Shown one piece after another: positions 22,792 to 28,693 of a stretch of 28,693 nt of DNA; position 1 is the first letter of the stretch; each line of letters opens with the position of its first letter. The translations under genes and the position numbers were made by a program. Below the pieces are notes generated by a model. That model worked only from the letters and a program-made list of their open reading frames with translations, ran no database searches and had not been told where the DNA came from. The stretch is taken from the NCBI GenBank assembly GCA_035946955.1, contig DASYYE010000066.1, positions 1 to 28,693 of the forward strand, given 5' to 3'. Source of the DNA: DASYYE01 sp035946955 (GTDB lineage: Bacteria; Actinomycetota; Actinomycetes; Streptosporangiales; Streptosporangiaceae).

Positions 22792-25350
22792 TCAGTCGCT
22801 GGCCGCGGCGCCGTCCGGTGGCGCGTCCTGTCCTGGCGTCCCGCCTGGTACCCACCCACCACCGGGAGCGGGCCTCTCATCGACTGCTCCCGCGCCGTCC
22901 AGTACCGCGGCATCACCGGGTGCCATCACGCTGCCGAGTGCGATCGCCAGGGGCGTCGGGGCCGCTGGGAGGCCGAGCCGGACGGTGCCGTGGTCACGGT
23001 GGGCACTGGCCGCGGCCACGTGGTATTCCTCGAGGTCCCGCAGGAACCCGGCGTCGGCGTAGTTACGGCCGTCCACCAACGGGCCCTGGGTGCGGTCGAT
23101 GATCGCGACCACGTCATCTCCGCTCAGGGTCTTGTGTGTCTCCAAGGCGTGGGCCAGCCCGAGCACCTCAGCGCGGTTGCTGCGGACGATCTCCCCGGCA
23201 CGGTCCAACAGCCCGGTCAGTTTGTCCTCGATCCGGTCCGCGAGCGCGTGCCGCAGTTCGGTCTGGGGGTCCTGGCCCTTCTTGCGCCGGCCACCTGTCC
23301 CACCGCCGGGGGCACCGACCTCGAGGCGCTTGGCCGTGGAGTAACTCGACACCGTCGAGCCCATCCCCCAGAAACCTTCCATGAACGATGCCACCGTGGT
23401 GGCGGCCTCCAGGTCGCCCGACACCCCGGAGGAGCTGTCGGTGTCGAAGAACATCCGCTCCCCCACCAGCGAGGCGAGCGACACCATGATGTCGGTCTCG
23501 TACTCACTGCGCCACCGCGTGAACTGGTCTTCCGGCGGGATGCTGGCGACCATCCCGAGGTAGTCGCTGCCCTTCTCGATAGTGGCTATGTCGATCTCCA
23601 TGTGCTGGCGCGTGCGGTAGGCAACGACCGCGTGACAGGCTTCGTGGACCGCGACCGCGTGCCGCTCCCGCTCGATGTACTCGACGTCCTCCGGCGGCCC
23701 GAGTTCCTTGAGCTGCTTGGCCTTGAGCACGTCCTGCCAGGTGATCACATCGCGGCCGTCGCGGATCGCGGTGATGAGCGACTCGTTGACCAGGTCCTTG
23801 ATGGTGGCGCCGGTGGCGTACGGCGTGATGATGGCCAGCTTGTCGATCTGCTCGGCAGTGAGCTCGTTCCGGACCTTCCCGAAGTACCCCTCATAGGTGC
23901 GCACCCGCCCCGCCTTCGAGGGGTAGCCGACCTTATAGATGCGGTCGATCCGGCCGGGCCGCAGCAGTGCCTCGTCCAGGGCCTCCGGCAGGTTGGTTGC
24001 CATCATCACGAGGATCCGGTACTTGGGCGGGGGTTTTGGCCGCATGCCGAGCAGGCGCCGGATGTGGCGGTTGACGAAACCCCGGGGCTTCTTCAGCCCG
24101 GACAGTTCGGTGAGCAGCGCCTCCAGCGTTCCCATGCCGCCGCCGCCCATACCCATACCCATCATCTGCATGTTGCGGCGGGTGTCAGGCTGCTCGCCCG
24201 GGACCGAGGAGTCCCAGGCCTGGCGCGCGAGCCGCCACTGCACGTCCGATGACAGGTAGGAGAAACCATGACATCCCGCATGGCGCAGGCCGGCCGGAAG
24301 GTCATGCCGCACCGATGTCATGGCAGCCCGGGCGGACGGCGCGCTGGCGCGTGGCCAGCCCGGTGGGCCACCCTGGGCGAGCGTACCGCGCCGGCCGAGC
24401 GAGTCCGCCTCGTCGAAGAACACGATCACCCCGCCGTAGCGCAGGGCCAGCCGCCGCAGCTTCCGGAACAGCGACTTCACCTTGATCACGCCGATGCCCA
24501 TGAACATGTTGATGAACGCGCCGGGGTCCACGAACACGTACGGCTTGCCGGTCTCCCCGGCAACCGCCTCGGCCATGAGGGTCTTCCCGGTCCCTGGCGG
24601 CCCCCAGAGCAGGATGCCGCCGGGCACGTAGCCGCCCTTCGCCTCGATGAGCTCCGGGTTCTCCAGGAAGACGATGTTCTCCTTCACCCGTTCCAGCACG
24701 TGGTCCTGGCCCCACACGTCGGAGAACCGGGTCTTGACGTCGTCGGGATAGTAGACGTCCACCCCGCCACGGGACAGGAACCAGAAGATCGCGGCGAACT
24801 GGAGCACCACGAAGAGGAGGATGACGAGGAGCTGCAGCACGAATGGCAGCGCGTGCCACACCACGCCAGGCATGCGGGCAAGAGCGTCCAGCGGGTTGGT
24901 GTGCATCACCTTGCCCGCCACGAAGGCGATCACGGCGATCCAGAACAGCCAGGTGATCACCCGGCGCAGGCGGAACCGGGTCCAGTCGGACAGCCTGCGG
25001 TGCGTGAGCTGGTCGGCCCCGCCGAACACCCGGTGCACCCAGAACCGGTGGTATCCCGCCCAGTGCTCGCTCACCAGGAAGTGGGTCTGGCGGATGAGCT
25101 CCAGGCCCGCCAGCACGAAGACCCATGCGGCCGCCTGGACCTCGATACGCATCGCGTCCAGGGCACCCAGGATGGGGTCGCTCGCCATCGCGGACCAGAC
25201 CAGCACCCACCACAGCACCACGAGCAGGAGCAGGAACTTCACCCGGTCCCACAGAGGCAGCCGCTTGCGGGTCGTGCGCTCGGAGTCGCGCGGCCGCCCA
25301 CCGGGCGGGCGCAGGCCCTCCGGGACAGCCACCTCGGACTTGGCCATCAT
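22792..25350 (-). CDS. Divergent FtsH-like AAA+ membrane metalloprotease
   Basis: 852 residues. About four membrane helices lie in the first 200 residues. The AAA+ module has Walker A GPPGTGKT (250-257), pore loop FMG (in MFMGIG, where FtsH has FVG), Walker B VIVFFDEAD (308-316) and the second region of homology LDEALLRPGRIDR. The protease domain has HEACH (569-573) and a later SGVSGDLEAAT with the third zinc ligand Asp646, as in FtsH. Unlike FtsH it has a long insert (~320-440) between Walker B and sensor 1, including MMGMGMGGGGMG, and a long Gly/Pro-rich C-terminal tail. The start is ATGATG; the second ATG (25347) has AGGAG at better spacing. The start overlaps the stop of the lipoprotein gene. 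Likely role: ATP-driven turnover of membrane proteins. Confidence 0.9.
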   Translation of the reverse strand: MMAKSEVAVPEGLRPPGGRPRDSERTTRKRLPLWDRVKFLLLLVVLWWVLVWSAMASDPILGALDAMRIEVQAAAWVFVLAGLELIRQTHFLVSEHWAGYHRFWVHRVFGGADQLTHRRLSDWTRFRLRRVITWLFWIAVIAFVAGKVMHTNPLDALARMPGVVWHALPFVLQLLVILLFVVLQFAAIFWFLSRGGVDVYYPDDVKTRFSDVWGQDHVLERVKENIVFLENPELIEAKGGYVPGGILLWGPPGTGKTLMAEAVAGETGKPYVFVDPGAFINMFMGIGVIKVKSLFRKLRRLALRYGGVIVFFDEADSLGRRGTLAQGGPPGWPRASAPSARAAMTSVRHDLPAGLRHAGCHGFSYLSSDVQWRLARQAWDSSVPGEQPDTRRNMQMMGMGMGGGGMGTLEALLTELSGLKKPRGFVNRHIRRLLGMRPKPPPKYRILVMMATNLPEALDEALLRPGRIDRIYKVGYPSKAGRVRTYEGYFGKVRNELTAEQIDKLAIITPYATGATIKDLVNESLITAIRDGRDVITWQDVLKAKQLKELGPPEDVEYIERERHAVAVHEACHAVVAYRTRQHMEIDIATIEKGSDYLGMVASIPPEDQFTRWRSEYETDIMVSLASLVGERMFFDTDSSSGVSGDLEAATTVASFMEGFWGMGSTVSSYSTAKRLEVGAPGGGTGGRRKKGQDPQTELRHALADRIEDKLTGLLDRAGEIVRSNRAEVLGLAHALETHKTLSGDDVVAIIDRTQGPLVDGRNYADAGFLRDLEEYHVAAASAHRDHGTVRLGLPAAPTPLAIALGSVMAPGDAAVLDGAGAVDERPAPGGGWVPGGTPGQDAPPDGAAASD

Positions 25351-26006
25351 GGGCTCCTGACGGTGAACGAGGTGACGACGTCGTTGATCTGTGCATGGTG
25401 CTGCAGGTAACAGCTCACCTGACAGTGCACGAGCAGCAGGTAGACCTCGGTGTCGTCAGAGTTGGTGAGGGCGGTCTGGTCGAAAGCGCTGATGCTGCCG
25501 TCCGGGTAGGTGTAGGTGAAGATGTCACGGACCCCGTGCACGCCCTGGCCGGCGACGAGGACGGTGTCAGCGAGCAGGTGGAACGCGGTCAGCGGGAACC
25601 CCACCTTCGTCGCCTGCAGGCGGGCGTTCGGCGTCACCGGCAGCAGGAAGTCCCGCAGCCCGTCATAGGACATGGCGTTGGCCGTTGCCGCCTTCAGCGG
25701 TGAGACGAGCGCGAACACGAACGGCTGGTTGACCGCGGACAGGACGTGGCTCGCGGTCGGTGCCTTGTCCGCGTCGTAGCCAACCTGCCATGCGCCTGGG
25801 CCGACATTGCCGTTCGGGGGCAGCGCGGCCGAGAGCGAGGCGTCGTCGATCTTGTGCCAGCCGTAGGGCACCTTGAAGTAGGTGCTCGCCGAGGAGTCAC
25901 TGACGTAGGTGAAGGAAGGAGCCCCACACCCCGTCGCCATGACCGTCAGCAGAACCGCTCCGCCCAGGGCGAGACCCCTGGCGATCTGGCGGGCTCCCCA
26001 CCCCAC
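25347..26006 (-). CDS. Lipoprotein of the FtsH-like operon
   Basis: 219 residues from the GTG at 26006, chosen because GGGAGG lies eight bases upstream and it gives a clean lipoprotein signal: VGWGARQIARGLALGGAVLL followed by TVMATGC with the lipidated Cys at residue 27. The longer frame adds 27 residues that spoil the signal. The mature part reads YFKVPYGWHKIDDASLSAAL and later DIFTYTYPDGSISAFDQTAL; the KVPxGW opening and the overall beta/alpha pattern recall small PsbP/LpqN-like lipoproteins. Two cysteines near the end (HCQVSCYLQHH) could form a disulphide. It overlaps the FtsH-like gene by four bases or one codon, so they are co-translated, and it may present or shield membrane substrates. 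Confidence 0.85.
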   Translation of the reverse strand: MGWGARQIARGLALGGAVLLTVMATGCGAPSFTYVSDSSASTYFKVPYGWHKIDDASLSAALPPNGNVGPGAWQVGYDADKAPTASHVLSAVNQPFVFALVSPLKAATANAMSYDGLRDFLLPVTPNARLQATKVGFPLTAFHLLADTVLVAGQGVHGVRDIFTYTYPDGSISAFDQTALTNSDDTEVYLLLVHCQVSCYLQHHAQINDVVTSFTVRSP

Positions 26007-26179
26007 CGGCCTCACCTCCCGCCGGCCTCCCCTATTTGGAGTATGCCTGACTATGGGATAACGCCGATAGGCGGCGATGGGGTTCATCAGGCGCGATACC
26101 AGCCGGAGAGCGCCCGGAGAGCCCGCCGCCGGGGCCAGCGGCTACGATGCCGTGTCACTACCCCCCGCGGAGGCGCCTG

Positions 26180-27571
26180 ATGCAATACCTGCATCACCTG
26201 GGCCTGCCGTCATTCGTCATTTCGTGGCTGACCACCTACGGTTACGTCGTCGTCGGCGTGATGCTGCTGCTGGAGAACATCGGCGTGCCCGTCGTCCCCG
26301 GCGAGACCACCCTCATCGCGGGTGCCATCCTGGCTGGCGCAGGCGGGGCCGGCCCACACCAGCTGAACGTGGTCGTGGTCGGTGTGGTCGGCGTGACCGC
26401 CTGCTTCGTTGGCGCGGACATCGGCTACGCCATCGGCCGGTTCGGTGGGCAGGCCCTGGTCCTGCGCTACGGAAAGTACGTGTTTGTCCGGCCCCACCAC
26501 CTGGAGCGGGCAGAGAAGGCAGTGGACCGCTACGGGGGCGTGGTGGTGGTGGCTGCGCGGTTCATCGTGGGCCTGCGGGAACTGAACGGCATCATCGCTG
26601 GCACCACGGGTATGCGCTGGACCCGGTTCCTTACCTATAACGCGGCCGGCGCCGTGGTCTGGGTGGCCACCTGGGTCAGCGTGGGGTACCTGGCCGGCAA
26701 CCACATCCAGGCGCTCATCGCCGATGTGTCAACCTACTCCCTGTACGTGCTGGTCGCACTCGGGCTGCTCATCGCCGCCCTGGTCGTGCGCACCGTCGCG
26801 CGCCGCAGGCGTCAGGGCCTCCCATCCCCCGCGGCTGACGGGCTCGCGCCGGCCACCGCGGGGACAACCTCCACCGAGTCAGGAGTCTCAGCCGTGTCGA
26901 ACGAAGACTTTTCCGGCCGAACGGTCTACGTGTTCGGTGCTGCCGGAGCCCTGGGTGCCGGGCTTGCCGCGGCGTTCTCGGCGGCGGGCGCCGAGGTGAC
27001 CGGCGTCGACCGCGCCGAACCCGAGCCCGGCAAGCGCATGGACGGTGTCCGCTATGCCGCGGTCAGCGTGCTCGACGACAGCGCCATGGCGGAACTGTTC
27101 GACGCGGGGCCGGTGCCGTGGGCGGTGGTCAACACCGTCGGCGGGTTCGCGCCGCACACTCCCATGGCCAAGCTCGAGCCCGAGGTCCTCACCAGGCAGA
27201 TCGAGCTGAACCTGGTGACCGCGGCACTGGTGACCAAGCACGCGCTGCGGGTCATGGTGCCCGCGGGCCGCGGCCGCCTCATCCACACCGCGAGCCGGGC
27301 CGCGGTTGTCACCAAAGGGTCCGGGTTCGCCTACTCGGTGAGCAAGCTCGGTGTGCTGCACCTGGTGAAGATGGCCGCGGAGGAGGTCCACGGCAGCGGG
27401 GTCACGGTCAACTGCGTGGTCCCGAGCATCATCGACACCCCCGCCAACCGGGCCGCCATGCCCGACGCTGACCATGCCTCCTGGCCCAAGATCCCCGACA
27501 TCGCCCAGACCTACCTCTTCCTGGCCTCCCCACGAACCCACCTGACCAACGGCGCCACCATCCCGGTATAA
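26180..27571 (+). CDS. DedA-family membrane protein fused in frame to an SDR oxidoreductase
   Basis: 463 residues from the ATG at 26180, with GGAGG six bases upstream. Residues 1-~210 are a DedA (VTT/SNARE-associated) domain: Glu42 in PGETTL, Asp80 in VGADIGYAIGR and Arg127/Arg133 in RFIVGLR are at the positions needed for function in DedA proteins, followed by the re-entrant NGIIAGTTGM. An Ala/Ser/Thr linker leads to a short-chain dehydrogenase: GAAGALG (253-259) for the cofactor, NTVGGF, then HTASR and YSVSK (Tyr385, Lys389). No stop separates the two. An internal GTG at 26894 (codon 239) has AGGAG eight bases upstream and begins exactly at the SDR domain, so separate SDR protein is also likely. 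The SDR substrate is unknown. Confidence 0.85.
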   Translation: MQYLHHLGLPSFVISWLTTYGYVVVGVMLLLENIGVPVVPGETTLIAGAILAGAGGAGPHQLNVVVVGVVGVTACFVGADIGYAIGRFGGQALVLRYGKYVFVRPHHLERAEKAVDRYGGVVVVAARFIVGLRELNGIIAGTTGMRWTRFLTYNAAGAVVWVATWVSVGYLAGNHIQALIADVSTYSLYVLVALGLLIAALVVRTVARRRRQGLPSPAADGLAPATAGTTSTESGVSAVSNEDFSGRTVYVFGAAGALGAGLAAAFSAAGAEVTGVDRAEPEPGKRMDGVRYAAVSVLDDSAMAELFDAGPVPWAVVNTVGGFAPHTPMAKLEPEVLTRQIELNLVTAALVTKHALRVMVPAGRGRLIHTASRAAVVTKGSGFAYSVSKLGVLHLVKMAAEEVHGSGVTVNCVVPSIIDTPANRAAMPDADHASWPKIPDIAQTYLFLASPRTHLTNGATIPV

Positions 27572-27610
27572 ATACCCCGCGAGCCAAAGGGTGCGGTGCT
27601 GTCTGGACTG

Positions 27611-27690
27611 ACGAGCGAGAAGCGAGCGCAGCGAGCGCATGAGCGAGGAGGGAAGACAGCGCCTTAAGGCGCCCGGAGGCGAGCGGGACT
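27611..27690. repeat. GCGAGC-rich repeat cluster with a 14-bp palindrome
   Basis: GCGAGCGCA occurs twice in tandem (27622-27639), flanked by GAGCGA at 27613 and 27641 and GGCGAGCGG further on. GCGCCTTAAGGCGC (27659-27672) is a perfect palindrome. It fills the gap between the DedA-SDR and BrkB genes. Confidence 0.6.
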
Positions 27691-27730
27691 AGCACGACAT
27701 AAGAGTCCGAAGCGGGGGTAGTTCCGGCTT

Positions 27731-28693
27731 ATGAACGCGGCGGAACGGGCGTTCCGGGTGGTTGACCGGTTCCAGCAGCGGCGGCGCTGGCTGGCGTTCG
27801 CTGTGGCGGTGTGGAAGAAGTTCGGCGATGACCAGGCCGGGAACCTGGCCGCGCTGATCGCCTACTACGCGTTCGTGTCCCTTTTCCCGCTGCTGCTGGT
27901 CTTCGTCACCGTGCTCGACCTGGTGCTGCGCGACAACGAATCGCTACGTGAGCGCATCCTCAGCTCGGCGCTCGGCAACTTCCCGGTCCTGGGCCAGCAG
28001 TTGCAGGACAACATCGGTGGGCTGCACGAGACCGGGCCGGCGCTCGCCATCGGCCTGGTCCTGATCTTCCTCGGTGCCCGTGGGGTGGCCAACGCCGTGC
28101 AGAACGCTCTCAACACGGTCTGGGAGGTGCCGCTCTCCCGGCGGCCCGGCTTCCCGTGGAACCTGCTGCGCAGCACGGGCATGGTCGTGGGGGTAGGGCT
28201 CGGCATCGTGGTCACGTCGGTGCTGTCGGGCCTGGCTGCGGGCAGCGCACAGACCCTCGGTGGCACGGTGGCGAACGTGGGTGCCGTGGTCCTGTCGCTG
28301 GCGCTCAACATCAGCACCTTCTGGCTCGGGTTCCGGCTCGGCACGGCGCGTGAGGTCACTACCCGGCAACTGCTCCCCGGTGTGCTGGCCTCGGCCGTCG
28401 TCTGGCAGATCCTGCAGTTCTCCGGCGGCCTCATCGTGCGCCACCAACTCGCCCACGCGTCGGCGCTGTACGGCAGCTTCGCGCTCGTGCTGGGCCTGAT
28501 CGGCTGGCTCTTCCTGCAGGCCGAGGTCACCCTCTACGCCGTGGAGGCCTCGGTCGTCCATGCCCGCGGGCTCTGGCCACGTAGCCTGACAGGGCCCCTG
28601 ACCCAGGAAGACCGGGCCGCCTACACGCTGTACGCCAAGGCAGGCCAACGGCGTGTGGGAGACCACATCGACGTCCACCTCGACACCCCCAAG
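27731..28693 (+). CDS. YihY/BrkB-family membrane protein (3' end outside the window)
   Basis: 321 codons are visible and the frame is open at the edge. After a basic N-terminus, VWKKFGDDQAGNLAALIAYY and AFVSLFPLLLVFVTVLDLVL are the classic start of the family (AAALAYYAFxSLFPLLL). Then come LGARGVANAVQNALNTVWEV, PWNLLRSTGMVVGVGLGIVV and GFRLGTAREVTTRQLLPGVL, with ASALYGSFALVLGLIGWLFL and QAEVTLYAVE at the end of the core. Six membrane helices are expected. The family was once called ribonuclease BN, which is wrong; its role is unsettled. The ATG at 27731 has only GGGGG about 12 bases upstream, so the start is a little uncertain. The hydrophilic tail is typical of actinomycete members. Confidence 0.92.
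   Translation, partial: MNAAERAFRVVDRFQQRRRWLAFAVAVWKKFGDDQAGNLAALIAYYAFVSLFPLLLVFVTVLDLVLRDNESLRERILSSALGNFPVLGQQLQDNIGGLHETGPALAIGLVLIFLGARGVANAVQNALNTVWEVPLSRRPGFPWNLLRSTGMVVGVGLGIVVTSVLSGLAAGSAQTLGGTVANVGAVVLSLALNISTFWLGFRLGTAREVTTRQLLPGVLASAVVWQILQFSGGLIVRHQLAHASALYGSFALVLGLIGWLFLQAEVTLYAVEASVVHARGLWPRSLTGPLTQEDRAAYTLYAKAGQRRVGDHIDVHLDTPK

Noticed and set aside
22435..24252. 605-codon plus-strand open frame
   Set aside because: Opposite the FtsH-like and HExxH genes, no motif, typical antisense composition.
24268..25410. 380-codon plus-strand and matching alternative minus-strand frames
   Set aside because: Both overlap the AAA+ gene, which has all expected motifs in its own frame.

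Overview
This is a very GC-rich chromosomal window from an actinomycete (Actinomycetota). The lineage call rests on GC-rich third codon positions, frequent GTG starts, a mycosin-type protease, a CU044_5270-type protein beside an ECF sigma factor, a mycothiol-dependent-enzyme family member, SigE-type ECF sigma factors and a large LuxR (LAL) regulator. The genus cannot be resolved by reading. No rRNA, tRNA or CRISPR was found.

Layout. 1-1922 is mobile-element territory: the 5' end of an IS3-type orfA running off the left edge, then an IS110-family transposase broken by a one-base frameshift, preceded by ~400 bp that may hold its bridge RNA. 1923-5375 (minus) is a probable operon: SigE-type sigma factor, a membrane-anchored partner (probable anti-sigma) and an orphan mycosin-like protease. 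5402-6432 (minus) couples a polytopic membrane protein to a small winged-helix regulator. 6433-6990 is non-coding apart from a possible 18-residue cationic mini-ORF; it carries tandem repeats and a dispersed motif. 6991-8681 (minus) is a second sigma/membrane-partner pair. 8897-12339 (minus) holds an HdeD-like membrane protein and a LAL regulator whose start lies in a perfect 16-bp inverted repeat. 12364-12640 is a decayed RCC1-repeat gene.

12716-13607 (minus) is a lipoprotein overlapped by a small hypothetical gene, divergent from a DHA2-type MFS exporter (13729-15198). A GNAT acetyltransferase follows, then a 600-bp gap with two copies of a hairpin-forming repeat. 16368-16914 is a frameshifted membrane protein. 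A 3' remnant of a secreted hydrolase-like gene (16928-17014) lies on one side of a TetM/OtrA-type ribosomal protection gene (17061-19019, minus), and its intact homologue (19423-20391) lies on the other. Then come a mycothiol-type DinB-fold enzyme with a strong terminator and a zinc-ribbon/His-Gly membrane protein.

22347-26006 (minus) is a tight three-gene module: lipoprotein, divergent FtsH-like AAA+ protease with HExxH, and a small membrane protein with its own HExxH. 26180-27571 is one open frame joining a DedA domain to an SDR oxidoreductase, with a good internal start. The window ends inside a YihY/BrkB family gene.

The main themes are envelope sensing and maintenance (two sigma/partner operons, mycosin, HdeD, FtsH-like module, DedA, BrkB), drug handling (MFS, ribosomal protection), and frequent gene decay or short repeats (IS110, RCC1 remnant, frameshifted membrane gene, hydrolase remnant). 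The strongest candidates for something undescribed are the dual-HExxH FtsH-like module, the DedA-SDR fusion, the sigma/partner/mycosin operon and the hairpin at the LAL start.
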